From Zingiber officinale (taxonomy: Eukaryota; Streptophyta; Magnoliopsida; Zingiberales; Zingiberaceae), in the NCBI RefSeq assembly GCF_018446385.1, contig NC_055993.1:43707645-43771644 (forward strand): 64,000 nucleotides of DNA, written 5' to 3'. Below, one piece after another: positions 34,137 through 47,700 of the stretch (its first letter is position 1; every line of letters begins with the position of its first letter). A program made the translations under genes and the position numbers. The notes beneath the pieces are model-generated. The model was not told where the DNA came from and did not search any database. It worked only from the letters and a program-made list of their open reading frames with translations.

Positions 34137-35440
34137 ATTTGAATTAAAGAGTGTTATAATTTGAATGTTTAAAAAAATCAACGAGACTTTTAGAAATCAA
34201 AATCTAATTTTAAGTATTTATATTCGAAAATAACTATTATATTTAAAAATTATTTATTTTGAATTAAAGAAAATTCTTTTGTTTGTGAAATTTTTCTTAT
34301 GGTTCAAATACTTATGCTTAATATTGACAAAATTTTTAGGAGTTTTTGGAGCTTAAAAATTATTATACAAACAGAAAATTAATTGGTAAAAAATTACTTT
34401 TTTTGAAAAATAATTTCTATAAAAAGATATGTTCTTGTTTACTCTCTTTAAAACCCTAGAAAAAATTCTTAAATCAGATTTTTCAATTGAAGACTGCTAT
34501 AATTTGAATGTTTAGAAAAATCAACGAGACTTTTAGAAATCAAAATCTGATTTTAAGTATTTATATTAAAAATAACTATTATATTTAAAAATTATTTATT
34601 TTGAATAGAAGAAAGTTCAAATACTTATGCTTAATATTGACAAAATTTTCAAGAGTTTTTGGAGCTTAAAAAATATTTTTTAATTTTTTTTTTTTTTTTT
34701 TGTACAAACAGAGAATTAATTGATAAAAAATTACTTTCTTTGAAAAATGATTTCTGTAAAAAGATATGTTCTTGTTTACTTGCTTAAAACCTTAGAAAAA
34801 TTTCTCAATATGTTTCTAACTTTTTCATATTTTACTTAACAATTTTATTTTATATGATCAAAGAAGAAAATTAGGGATTAAGTTAAGGGGGAGGTATAAT
34901 ATTTTTCTTTGTATTTATTGTAAATTTATTATTTGTTTTTATTTACTCTGTTTAAAACCCTAGAAAAATTTCTTAAATCAGACTTTTCAATTAAAGACGG
35001 CTATAATTTGAATGTTTAGAAAAATCATCAAGACTTTTAGAAATCAAAATCTGATTTTAAGTATTTATATTAAAAAAATAACTATTATATTTAAAAATTA
35101 TTTATTTTGAATTGAAGAAAATTCTTTTGTTTGTGAAAATTTTTAATGCTTAATATTGACAAAATTTTCACGAGTTTTTGGAGCTTAAAAAATATTTTCA
35201 AATTATTTTTGTACAAACAGAGAATTAATTGATAAAAAATTACTTTGAAAAATGATTTCGGTAAAAAGATATGTTCTTGTTTACTCTGCTTAAAACCCTA
35301 GAAAAATTTCTCAATATGTTTCTAACTTTTTTCGTATTTTACTTAACAATTTTTTTTTATATAATCAAAGAAGAAAATTAGGGATTAAGTTAAAGGGGAG
35401 GTATAATATATTTCTTTGTATTTATTGCAAATTTATTATT
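34137..35440. repeat. AT-rich tandem repeat, three diverged copies
   Basis: Copies begin near 34140, 34486 and 34988, each with CTATAATTTGAATGTTTAGA or a variant, then CTTTTAGAAATCAAAATCTG and later GATATGTTCTTGTTTACT. Copies 2 and 3 share a further block, AATTAGGGATTAAGTTAA followed by a purine tract (GGGGGAGG / GGGGAGG). Units are about 345 and 500 bp. No coding sequence is present. Confidence 0.8.
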
Positions 35441-35504
35441 TATTCTAAATTGTAAGTTTATTTATTTTAGAATAAATTATTTTATTATTTATTTTACTCT
35501 AACA

Positions 35505-36610
35505 TAACTTGGGTTGATATACATCAAAAAGGGAGAGATTATAAGTACCTCAAATTGATTTTGATATGATCAACCGAGTTAAATTAGGCTCTGTGGTTTT
35601 GATCCATTGTGTTTAAGTGTGTAGGGAGTTAAAAACACAATAAGTCAAGCGGAAGGTGCAGCGAGCGAGACGGTTGGCACTGAAAACAAGTCGACGAGTT
35701 CGGTGCATCTGATGGATGAGAAGTTATGGAAGCATACACCAACGGACGAGAAGGACGCACGTGACGCTTCCGAGTGATAAAAAGGCGGGGAGGAAGACTA
35801 CTCGAGGAGAATACCAGAGTTGGGTTCAGGTGAACTCAACTCTAGATGCTCGGAATATCACCCAAGCGACCGGACGAGTCAACTTTTGAGTTGCCTAGAC
35901 TCTAAGAGTCCGGACTAGATCTAGGTGCCTGGACTTCAAGCGTCCAGACCAGGTCTAGGCGCCCGGACTCCAAGCGCCCGGTTCAAGTCCAGGCGTCCAA
36001 ACTGTTCCACCACGTCAGCAAATCATTTTGTGAAGAGGATGGAGTTCACGTCAATCGACTCCCGGCGCTCGGATTGGGTCCAAGCACCCAGATTGGGTCC
36101 AAGCGCCCAGGAAGCAAAGATCCGTTGGAAAGAAATCATTGTGGAGTGGATCAAGTCAACTGAGTCCAGGTGCCTGGATCGGATCCAGCGCCCATACTAG
36201 ATCCAGTGCCCGGGAGGTTCCACATAGTCAACTGCTAATTTTGACCAATGGACTATAAATAGAGCTCTAGTGCTCAAAGTCTAATATAACACAATTATAC
36301 TTTCGTTTTCAAATTCTATTTTTGTCGTTTTGAACTTTCAGCATTTGTAAAGAGGCTACTCTGCCTATTTCGAATGAGGTATTTTATTAAAGTTTTCATG
36401 GTCTTAGATCAGCAACCTCCCCGATCGCAAACCAAGTAAATCTCTGCTCTTCTTTAATTAATATTTTTTTATTATTTTTAATTAATTAAGTGTGTCCTTG
36501 CTAAGATCGATAGCAAGTGAAATTCTAACTGTTCGTGTAGGTTATTTCCCCCCCCCCCCCCCAGTCGACCTACCCGGACCTACAAAGATCAACGCCTAAA
36601 GTTTGTCCAA
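35505..36610 (+). mobile_element. LTR-like block (possible solo LTR) with short tandem motifs and a TATA box
   Basis: It begins with a purine tract, ATCAAAAAGGGAGAGAT (35523-35539), like those that precede copia and LARD LTRs. It then carries a decayed tandem block around GGCGCCCGGACTCCAAGCG (35880-36210) and a TATA box. It ends after a run of 15 C at 36548-36562. I found no partner LTR and no clear TG...CA ends, so a solo or partial LTR is the likeliest reading. Confidence 0.5.
36254..36261 (+). promoter_or_regulatory. TATA box (TATAAATA)
   Basis: A TATAAATA match follows the tandem motif block and precedes GAGCTCTAGTGCTC. In LTRs the TATA box marks the U3/R boundary about 30 bp upstream of transcription start. 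The LTR assignment of the region is itself uncertain. Confidence 0.45.
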
Positions 36611-38687
36611 CCGAGACACGACCTTACTACACTCCACTCTAGGAGCTTATCTTGACTTACCTACCAAACATCTCGTCCTCCAAACTTGTTTGGACTTCAT
36701 CTTTTGCTCAGTGTTTGATCGACACACCAGGATTTTCCTTACGTGATGTCTTGTCCAGTTGACTCATCAAGTGTATTGCCTAGTGTCTGGTCCTTCTCAT
36801 ACACTAAGACTCCTTGCCTAGTATGTCATCATCCTGACCCACTAGGTTTTCTTGATGCCTAATGTCTGGTCTTCCTGACCCATTAGGGCTTTTATGTTTA
36901 GAAACATGCATACTTAGTTTACCCATTAAACACATAATGTCTAACTTTAACCATTTACCATACATCAAAATATACATTCTATTATCGATGGTGGCTATAC
37001 CAATAATAACTCCGACCCCAATTTCCTGAACATTGTACAATTCCGACCACTTCCCGAGTGCTACCTTATAAGACCCCAACACCAAATTCAATCTCTCTCC
37101 TTACGGCTTTAACCCAGCTGGTCCATCCCTGACAATCACATGTTATTACGGAGAATCAATCTAAGAGATTTATCCAAACGTCAAAATACAAGTTACACAT
37201 AGTCTCTCATAACTCATATGTCAATAAATTTGACCTCTGAAACTTTCATGTGTTATGTATACAATTTATCTCAATCTATCAAAACTTCTTATGTGTTACA
37301 TATGAGATCAACCTTTACCTATTGAGAATTTTCTTTTGCCAAAAGGCCTTATCTAGGGTCTTACTTGTCCAACTCCTGTTAGATTTTCTTATCTGCCATT
37401 GTCTACAACTTCTCCTTTGTCAAATTCCAATCGACCTCAGTCCATTTGGTCTTCATTGATTAGTCAACACACCCATTGATTTTTCTTCTTTTTTTTTTTA
37501 TCTCAAATGTCCAATTAACCTCAACCCAATTGAGTTTCATCCATTTGTCAATTCTTATCGAACTTTCCTTTTTATTAAATGTCCAATCTAACTTTAACCC
37601 ACATGAGATTCATTCATTGCACTTCAATGTCAATATCAAACCATCTTCACACTTAATACTGCTCAAGTAGGATTTGGAGTCATTCCTCTTCTAGCACAAG
37701 GGGGAAACTAGCTCAAGGGTCAAACTGTGTTCCCTATTATCTAAGCCTTGTAGGTACCTAATAGTGCAGATATAAAAATAAAGGGAGAACCAATGTATTA
37801 TGAGAGGACTAGAGAAGATGGGGGCATAACAACTAGGTATAAATGACTCAAAATGAGAATTGTTTGTTGCTATGGCAGACGAGGAATAAAGGGACCACCT
37901 CAACTAAACAACTTATTTTGTTCGATTGTACCAATAGGTCATGAAAATTCAACCGGTTCAGCCTTGCTATGAATCCAAATCCACCATAATTCAATTAGCA
38001 CTAACAACAAACCCAATATGGGAGTAGTCAGCCTTGAGAGAATAAGAAAAGAAATTGGATCAACATGAAATATCTTACTTTGAACTCTTTTATTGATAGT
38101 ATCTTACTTAACAATCATGCTGAAATATGGAATGAACCTTTCCGTCACTCCTAAAATTTTACAGGTTTGAAGTGCTTTAGCACAAGAATAAAAGATCAAC
38201 AGTGACATTGAAATAAAATAAAATAAATCTTAAAAACACGAAGCATTACAATGCCCGGCAACTATGAGATTCAAAATACTCATTAGCGCCAGTTGAAAAT
38301 CCCTTGTAAATAACTGAAGAAAGTTGAGTCATAATCTCAGAAACACAAATATAACCTAATGTGCATCATGATGAACCAGCTCGATAACTTAGCTATGATT
38401 TTCTACGTCTAACATGATTTTCTACGTCTAACATAACTTCTACAGTAGGCAACTGATAGCAATTAGTTTCATTATAATTGTCATACAGCAACAATACCGT
38501 AGGAGCTAGTTTGTCATCCACACCTGTCATAAGGATCTCAGAGGTAATCTGGATTCAAGATGAGCAGCTTCTTGTTACTTCTGCACAAATAAAAGCAACT
38601 GATTAATTAAACTAAATTCAATAACATGACCATGTAAAGATGAATGGAAAAAATATCCTTCTAGCCAAGAGCCATTAGGTGTAGTTC
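36611..38687. other. No gene recognised; decayed repeat-derived DNA
   Basis: The part 36700-36900 repeats motifs like CCTAGTGTCTGGTC and GACCCACTAGG, similar in style to the internal tandem block of the LARD at 26290-26490. The part 37415-37625 is a degenerate repeat of about 75 bp (TGTCCAATTAACCTCAACCC type). Near 38537-38581 on the minus strand an acceptor-like TTTTATTTGTGCAG is followed by an open stretch ending SNKKLLILNPDYL and a stop. It could be a terminal exon but is too short to judge. Confidence 0.4.
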
Positions 38688-39339
38688 CAAAAAATCAGTG
38701 TTCAAAAACACGGCCTAGGCGGCCGCCTAGACGCTGTACAGCAGAAGGTCGCACCAGAAACCCCCCAAGCGGGCGGCTCTCGGCGGACCTCGGCATTGAG
38801 GTGCAGATATTTTAGTTTTAATATGTTTGTACCTAATTTGCTCGTTTGCATGTTTACATGAAGAGGCTCTTCGCCTTCTCTCGTAGCCGCTTAGTCTTCT
38901 CTCATCGCTGTTACTTAAGACTTCGTCGCTCCAGTAAGTTTTATGTTTTTTTTTTGTTTCTGACTTTCTGTTAATTTTTTTTTTTGTTTCTCCTGTTAAG
39001 TCGTCGTCACGGCACATCTCCAGTGGCACCAGACGCATCCATAGTCACCGGAAGCATCGCAGGACGCGTCTAGCGACATCTCGTGATGCTTCCGGTGGCA
39101 CCGGAAGCTTTCCACGATGCTTCCGGAGCCACTGAATGCAACACCGGCCTTCGTCGGACGCCCTAGACGCATCCGGCGACGCTTCCAGCAGCGCCGGATG
39201 CCTCCCATGAGGCATCCGATCGCGGTCGTGTCGTCGCGTGTTTTAAGGTACTGTGCATATTTTGTTTTTAGGATTTAATAAAATAAAACAACTCCGCACC
39301 GAGACAATTTCAATAATAGGGTTTCATAAAGTCTAATTA

Positions 39340-39910
39340 AATTATCCCAATTAAATATATTTAAATTTTAATTTTTTAATAAATATTATTAATTTATATA
39401 AAACAGATTTAAATATATAAAAATTATATTTAAAATTCTAATAAACATAATTAATTTATATAATCAGATTTAAATATATAAAAAATATATTTAAAGTTTA
39501 ATTTTTTAAAAAATATTATTAATTTATATAAAACATATTTAAATATATAAAAATTATATTTAAAATTCTAATAAACATAATTAATTTATATAATCAGATT
39601 TAAATATATAAATAATATATTTACAATTTATTTTTTTAAAAAAATATTATTAATTTATAAAACAGATATAAATATTATATTTAAAATTTAAAAAATCCTA
39701 ATAAATATTATTAATTTATATAAATCAGATTTATAAATTTTATATATTATTAATTTATATTAATCACATTTAAAAATATTAAAATTATATTAAAATTTAA
39801 AAATTCTAATAAATATTATTAATTTATATAAATCAGATTTAAAAATATTTAAAATATATTTAAAATTTAATTTTTTTGATAAATATCTAATAAATTTTAT
39901 TAATTAGATT
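39340..39910. repeat. AT-rich tandem array inside the hAT element
   Basis: Units of about 60-120 bp repeat ATTAATTTATATAA, then CAGATTTAAATATATAAA and TTTAAAATTCTAATAAA. It lies upstream of the transposase gene and is almost free of G and C. Confidence 0.75.
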
Positions 39911-40010
39911 AAGATATATAAAAAAATATTCTTAAGACGTGTTAATGCTATATTTTGTGTCGTATAATTAAATTTTATTATGTTATATATAATTTTTTCA
40001 GGTTATCATA

Positions 40011-42400
40011 ATGGCAAGCAATCCATCTTCGACAGCATTCGTCACTCAACCCGAATTTGAAATTTTTAGAAGAAAATCAAATGACATCGAATAGGAGTTT
40101 GGGATGTTGATTGATCCTAAGAATCTCGACAAAATTAAATGCAAGTTATGTGGAAAAATAATGTCGGGGGAAGTCTACAGAATTAAGGAGCACATTAGAA
40201 ATATAACTGGAAATGTATCTGGTTGTCGAAAAGCATCTCAGAAAGACAAAAATAAATGCAAACGGACTATTTTACAAAGGAAGAATAGAAAGAAAAACAA
40301 AAAAATGGAAGAGCAAAGTTGTAAAGAAGAGGCGGTTATTTCTCTAGACAAAGAAGGTCTTGAAATTGAAGGGATGGATGAAATTAAAAAACCTCTTCCA
40401 CTTGGCCCCATGGATAGATATGCATCAGTAATTGCTCCAGAAAATATAAATTCAAGTGGGAGTAAAGTGCTTGGTCAAAAAAAATATAAATGAGGGTCTT
40501 TTCAAAAAGAGAACTCAATAAGTTCAACAATATATTGGGAGATGAGTTTATGAAAATGGAATCTCATTCAATGTTGTTGATAATGATAACTTCAAGCAAC
40601 TAATGGAGGCAGTGGGTCAATTTGGATCAGTATTTAAGCCTCCAACTCAATATCAACTTAGGGAGCCACTGTTGAAAGCCGAAGTTGAAAGAATAAAACA
40701 ATTGCTGAAGAAACATGAAGAACGAGCAAAAAATGAGTGCTCGATCATGACATATGCATGGAGTGATAGAAAAAGAAGAAACATCTTAAATTTGTGTTTT
40801 AATTGCAAGGAAGGTACTACATTTTTAGAGTCTAAGAATTCTTCAGATGAGGCATATACAGCTGAACTTTTTTTTGAGTATGTTGACAAGTGTATTGAAC
40901 AAGTAGGAGCTCAGAATATTGTTTAGATTGTAACAGACAATGTCACCAGCAATATAGCTGCAGCTAAATTGATGAGAGAAAAACGACCTGGGATCTTTTG
41001 GAGTTGTGCAGCTCACACTGTTAATCTCATGCTTGAAAGTATTGACAAACTTCCACAGTATAAAAAGGTGATTGAGCAATCCAAGGCTTTTACCATTTTC
41101 ATCTATGCTCACCATAAGACTTTGTCATTGATGAGAAGTTTCACGAAGACCAAGAGTTACCAGGTTTGCATTAAATTTCCTCACGTTGCAAAGTTTGATT
41201 GAAAAAAAAACTAGTTTAAGATCATGTTTACAAGTGATATGTGGAAGAAATGTAAACGGTCAAAAACAAACAAAGGAAAATTGGCTTACTCTACAATGAT
41301 GAGCATGAGTTTTTGGAATGGTGTGACACTTTATTTGAAAATATTATAAGAGTTCTTCGATTGGTAGATGAAGATAGAAAGTCATCGATGGAGTTTCTAT
41401 ATGGGGAGCTTCTTCAAGCTAAAGAAGATATCAAGGTGGTCATAAACAACATGGAATCAAATTATCAGTCTATCATAGTCATTATTGAGTCAAAAATGAA
41501 GAATAGACTTGATACATCATTACATATCACTGTCTTTTTGTTGAATCCCTATTTTTACTATAAAGATAGTTCTATTGCTCTTTATAAGGAGGTCGTGATG
41601 GGGATTTTTGAATGCATGAAAATTTGGTATGCCAATGAGTTAGATCTACAAGATACAATTATTAACAAGGAAATTGCAAAATATAGAGATAAGACTGGGT
41701 TATTTAGAAAAACATTGGCAGCAAAAGCATGTGAAAAAAATGATGATACATTTGATTCATATGCATGGTGGAGTATACACGGTGCTAACACACCCAATTT
41801 GCAAGAGTGGCATTGAAGATACTTTCATTAACTACAAGTTCATCTAGGTGTGAAAGAAATTGGAATATATTTGAAGGAGTAAGTTTTAAACTTTCAGTCT
41901 TTAATTAAAGTAGCTATAAATTTTAGCATTTATATTCATGTCCTAACTATAATATTTACTCTCTTTTTCTTTAGATTCATACAAAGAAAAGAAATAGGTT
42001 TGATGTCAACAGGTTGAACAATCTAGTATTTGTCCAATTTAATGCTAGATTGTTGAACAAACAAAAAAGAGAAAAAGAAAGTAATGTCAATGTCCTTCTT
42101 GCAAAAGATGCTTCAAATACACAAGGTTGGATTGTGGATGGTGGGGAAGATGATGAAGTTGAACTAGGTTTTGGACTCACTTGACAAATGGTTGATGAAA
42201 CAAGTGGAGCAGATGAAAATCTACAACCCCGAAGAAGCTCTAGAGTGAGAGAACTTCATGAAGATGATTTTGCATCCGAAGAAGAGGAGGATCACAATAA
42301 TGATATTGAGTTTGTGTTAGAAAAAGAACAAGTTATTGAAAATTATAGAGAAGAAGAAGTAGAATATATACGAGTCTATGAGATATTATTAGCTGTGTAA
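40011..42400 (+). pseudogene. hAT transposase (BED zinc finger, DUF659, C-terminal dimerisation region), dead copy
   Basis: The likely start is the ATG at 40011 (MASNPSSTAF). A TAG at 40092-40094 stands where family members have Trp before EFG. The BED finger follows (IKCKLCGK, RIKEHI). After a frame loss near 40490, 40603-40926 reads EAVGQFGSVFKPP and QYQLREPLL, and the TAG at 40924 stands at an expected Gln. The DUF659-type core continues (VTDNVTSNIAAAKL, FWSCAAHTVNL). The dimerisation region has AWWSIHGANTPNL, SSSRCERNWNIFEG, an intron at 41879-41974 (GTAAGT...TTTAG), then IHTKKRNR and GWIVDGGEDDE. A TGA at 42182 replaces the expected Trp of LTWQMV. The transposase would cut and move the element; this copy cannot. 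Confidence 0.9.
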
Positions 42401-42934
42401 TTTTGAACTCATTTTGTTAAGGCATGACTTATGTTATTCAACAATTATATTTTGCTTAGTGGTTCATAATGATGTAATCTTGAATTGAACTCTTGCTACT
42501 ATTTCTTAATGTTTTCCACCACTAAAATTGTTTTAGCTTATAGCAAGGTTTTAAAGTTCAAGTTGGATATATATTCTCTTGTTTACTATATGATTATGAT
42601 GGCTTACTGCATGTTCTACCGTTCAACTGTTTCTTTTGCTTGTATTTACTGAGTCTATTATATTTCCTTTGCACAAAAATGTTAGTTTTTTTTCTAATTT
42701 TTCATTTTTTGCTATTGGAAAGAATGCATTTATTTCAGCATACATAGTTAGATCTCCATTGCTATGAAATTGTTTAAGAAAAACATTTAGATTTGCATAT
42801 GACATTGTCCACAATCCACATAAATTAAGGGATACCGAAGAATCTGCCTAACGGCGCCTAGCCCCCGCCTAGGCGCTAGGCACTGGTATGCCGTCCGACT
42901 AACGCCTAGCGAATTTTAGAATCTTGCAAAAAAT

Positions 42935-44754
42935 GGATTGAGATGACATTGACATGTGATCAATGGATCTTATAATTAGCAATTTTGGTTTAATTAGAAT
43001 GAAAAGTGTTATGGCCAGAGAGACCTAAGGATACTCCAATGGAAAGCAAAAATTCATATTAACCAACCCTAAACAATTAGGAAAAACACGCTGGTGATGA
43101 TGATATCACTACACAATAACACATTCACATACCAGAAACAATTAAGAGATTTAATTTAGGCATATCCCATATTTAACTAAAGAGATTTAAGTGTCCTAAA
43201 ATTACGATGACAATCTTTCAACTTGGAGAACAATGAGAGGGCTGTCTTGGAACATGGACGGACTTTAATCCTCAAATGTAGTCTCTAAAATATCTAATCC
43301 TCAAATGTAGTCTCTAAAATATCTAATCCTCAAGAATAATCTGAGTCAACAAGTCTAGCTTAAGGAATTTCATTATTATTGTGACACTAAGCACTAGTAT
43401 GACAGGCAGGGGAAAAGTGGCATACTCTTTCACTTATTTAGCAGTTTCTCCTTGGATGCACGACTCTACTCTTCAGATTTCATAGGTTGACCATATTCTT
43501 CTAGTTCAAGTTGTGCATGTGAAGGCATATTGAAATATTAAAATATAAATTGCACTTTCCAAAGAGTTTAGATTAGATATAACCAATCAAAGAGTTAACA
43601 AACACTTTGGCTGACAATGCTGATCTGTGTTATGTATGCACAACCTTCAGTCCCCTAATAATAGAACACCGCACAAAATGCAATGAAAATGAAGGTTTTA
43701 CCATTAGTTATAATGTAAAAAGATATAGCCTGAAAAGGCATAATATCATCGACAATCAACACATCTAGAAAAGATCAACTTTTATTTCCAAGAAAAACAT
43801 GTAAAATGAAAAGAAAAGTCACTGAATTTTCCTACAAACATCTGTTGACTACGCTCTGTATATAAGAACCTCTTTGCCTTTTTCCCATATACACTGCACT
43901 CATTTTTTTTGGAAGGGAAATTTCTATCAACACATTTAAGTAAACAAAACTATTGTTTGAGAAGCAAACTGAAAAAACAGAAAGAAAATGCAAAACAATT
44001 CCAATATAGAAACTCCAGGATAGAGGCTACCAATGGCGAATTCAATGCCCAGAGTTTTTCAGTCTTACTGTTATCATAGATAACAATAATTATATAAAAT
44101 TTAATAGTATGACTATTGTCAATCGTTTATAAAATTATATGAAGAATATGAGAAGTTTCACATTCTGACATTGTGTAATTCATTGATATTTCATTCACTT
44201 TGAATAGACCTACGCTAATGCCATAAATATAAAAGTACAATATAGTACTAACTACAAGCTATTAATATATACTTTATATTGACACTCAATTTATGAAGAA
44301 AACATAGTTGTATTGATAAAAAAAAAATATTTACATTGCTTCTACTACAATTATTTATTAAAATACATTACTATTGATATTAACATGTTCATGATATATA
44401 AAAAAAACTTTTAATATTCAAATAATAATAATAACTTTGTTACATAAAAATTATGATTATATTACAGTAATCATGATGATATTATTTATTAATTGAATAT
44501 TATTTCAATAATTCTTACAGTATTACATAATGAATATTTTGTCAAATTTTTATCAAATATACTTTTAAATTGTTTCTATATTAATTAATTCACACGCTAC
44601 CAACATATAAATAATAAATATTTATAGTGTTAATAAAATTTTGATTGAAAGAATCATTATGTTGTCCACTAAGGATCCTAAACAATAACAATATAGAAAA
44701 TAATCAAATACATACTAAATATTAAGGTTAATATGTAAGTGTATATATTATATG
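42935..44754. other. No gene recognised
   Basis: AT-rich sequence. A 31-bp unit CTCAAATGTAGTCTCTAAAA... is tandemly duplicated at about 43272-43335. On the minus strand, a 20-codon open stretch starting MPSHAQLELEEYGQPMKSEE (near 43470-43530) looks faintly exon-like, without clear splice support. Confidence 0.4.
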
Positions 44755-47700
44755 TATACAGCAACAACAACACTCCAGCTTTATGATAGGATCGGTTATA
44801 TGGATCCTTCTACGCCATTGAGCTCTATATTTAAATAAATTTTATTCTATTTTATCATTGCTAATAAGTCTTCTTTGGTCCTCCTTTTCCTCGTAATATG
44901 TTTATTTGTCATAATTTCACATTATGTAACTAGAGCATTTATTAGTGTCTAAATACATGTTGTACCATATTAAATGCGTCTCTTGGAGTTTTCCCTCGAT
45001 AGAAGCAATCATAACTTTCTCTATAATGTTCTAATTTCTTATCCTATCCATCCTCATATGTTTGCATATCCACATTAACATCCTCATCTCTGCAACTCTC
45101 ATATTTTACTCGCGTGCTTGAGTTATAGCTAAACATTCAACTTCATATAACATAACAAAAACATCTAATCACCGTTTTGTATAATATCCCTTTAAGTTTT
45201 AGAAGTACTTTATAATCACAAAGAGCATCTGACGCTCTCCTCCATTTCAACCATCTTGCTTAGATTCAATGTAAGACATCTCTCAACTCCTCCATCCTTT
45301 TGCAAAAACGATCATAAATACTTAAAGCTCTCACTTAGAGCTAACTCATCAACTCTTGTCCTAACAATTGTCTTATTACTTCTAATATTACTAAATTTAA
45401 ATTTCATGTATTCTGTCTTTACTTTACTAAGCCTAAAATCATTTTCCACTAAAATTCAAGCTTAGCATTTACTCCTTTCCGTGTCTCATACACTAAAACA
45501 ATATCATCTACAAACAACATCCACCATGGTAATGTGTTTGGATTATGTCCAATAAGTTCATTCATGATTAGTGTAAAAAGATAAGGATTTAGAGTTGATC
45601 CTTAATGTAATCTTATTTTTATAGGAAACACTTAAGTTAATCATCTTAGAGTCTTCACTCTTGTCATTACATCCTCATATATTTTCTTAATTATTTCAAT
45701 ATACGCTATGTTAATACTTTATTTTTTTAGAATTCTCCACATAATTTTCCTCGTGACAGTCATAATCTTGTTCTACGTCGACAAATATCATATATATAAG
45801 TAGGGGTGTCAAAAATGAACCCGACCTAACGACCCAACATGAGTCGATCTGAAAAAAATCAAGTTCGGGTTGGGCATTGTCGGGTTCGGGTCGGGTTCGG
45901 GTTGGAGCATTTTCGGGTTGAAAAATTTCAGGTTGGGTCGGGTTGGGTTCGGCTTGATCCAAATATAGGGTTTAGTAGATTTTTTTTTTGGGTTAAATCA
46001 AATTTTATTTTGAAAATTAAAATGTTTTTAACATTTTATGTATATTAATATTAATGTTAGTATAATAATGATGGAGTATTGAGATAAAAGCGAAGAATTA
46101 TAAGAAAAATAGCCAAAAAAAAAATCTTTGTAAATCATATTTTCGGGTTATCCGAGTCGGGTTCGGGTTCGGGTTTAGGAGTTTTGGGTTGAATTCGGGT
46201 TTGGGTCGAATTCGGGTTGGGATAAAAAAAATCAATCCGACACGAACCCGACCCGACCCAACCAAATTGATACCCCTATATATAAGTCTTGCTTCTATTC
46301 CTAATACTTTTCAATTAGCTATTTAAGAAGATGCATAACTTCTATTTCGACCTTCTAAGCATAAATCCAAATTAATATTCGGCCAGTGTGGTCACCTTTC
46401 TTAGTTTTTTTTATTACTCTTTTTCAAAATTTCATATTATGACTCATTAGCTTAATGCCCCCTATAATTTGCACAATTTTATATGTCTCCTTTGTTTTTA
46501 TATAAGGAGACTACAATATTTACCCTCCACTTATCAAACACTTTTTCTTTTTTAATATCAAATTGAATAACTTCGTAAGTCATTGAATATCCTACTTTTC
46601 CAAGACTTCCATACCTCTATCACAAATATCATCTGATCGTACTACTACTTTTCCATTTTGTATCTCATTCAAAGCATATTCTAGTTCTGAAGTTTGAATT
46701 CTATGATAAAAATTTTAATTTATATACTTTTTTGACCTACTTAAATTACCTAAGCTAAGTTGGTCACCTAAACTTCATTAAAAAAATTGATGAAAATATC
46801 ACTTCCATCGCTCTTTTATTTCTTCATCATTCACTAGTACATTATTATATTCATCTTTATTGCATTTTATTTGGACAAGATCTTCCTTTTGATTCACTAA
46901 CTACTCTCTTGGCCACCATTTTCAACATTAATATCATTTTATCCCATTTTGTATTTCTCCTAATACTTGTAGTTCTACTCTCTCCTTCAAAATACTTTGT
47001 TTCTCATCCTCTGACTTCCACCACTTGATTCTAAGAGTTATGCATGTGTTCTTATTGATATTATACTTGAGACGCATATTTGACACTACTAACCTATGTT
47101 AGGTAGTGAAGTTTTCTACAAAGATGACCTTGAAATATTTACAAATCTTTCTATCCTTCTTTCTGATTATAAGAAAGTCAATTTATGATTTACTGTTCCC
47201 ACTTTTAAATGTTCAATATAGTTTTTCCTTCTTTATTTTTTATTCCAAAACCATAACTGCCATTATATTTTTTTCATTTCTTACTCCTACATGCCCATTT
47301 AGATCTACTAAAATCATTTTGTTTGATAAAATTTTTGTACTACCTCATCTAGATCCTTCCCAAACCTATATTTGGTGTATTCATGTAATCCTACTTGAGT
47401 TGCATATATGCTAATTATATTAATAGTTTCTTTCATCACCACTATCTTAAAAGTTATAATTCTATCTCCCTTCGTATCTAATCTTACTACTTAATCTTTT
47501 AATAAATATATACAATAATACATGCTCTATTTTTTGTTTTACTTCCATGACTTAAAATATGAGTTCTATCATCTTTGTCTTCTCTCCTCATTTTATCTCT
47601 TGTAAATATAAAATATTAATTATTCTCCTAATCATCATATCTATTACCTCTTTACTAGCATTGCTATGTTCTATATTACAAATCTAAGACAATCGATATT

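Larger units (their letters stand above)
38696..42926 (+). mobile_element. hAT-superfamily DNA transposon, full length, inactive (4231 bp)
   Basis: A perfect 8-bp duplication CAAAAAAT flanks it (38688-38695 and 42927-42934), the size typical of hAT elements. The ends are imperfect inverted repeats: CAGTGTTCAAAAACACGG at left and, reversed, CAAGATTCTAAAATTCG at right, each followed by CTAGGCG. Subterminal GCCTAGGCG-type motifs recur at both ends (38712-38735 and 42850-42890). A broken transposase gene lies at 40011-42400. Between the left end and the gene are a GC-rich block (39000-39245, repeated GATGCTTCCGG) and an AT-rich tandem array. Confidence 0.92.

Noticed and set aside
38696..42926. 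hAT transposase as a domesticated host gene
   Set aside because: Several in-frame stops, frame losses, and intact terminal repeats with a target duplication show an ordinary dead transposon.
45711..45962. 83-codon Pro/Glu-rich open frame
   Set aside because: It is created by CGGGTT-type repeats of the MITE at 45801-46278.
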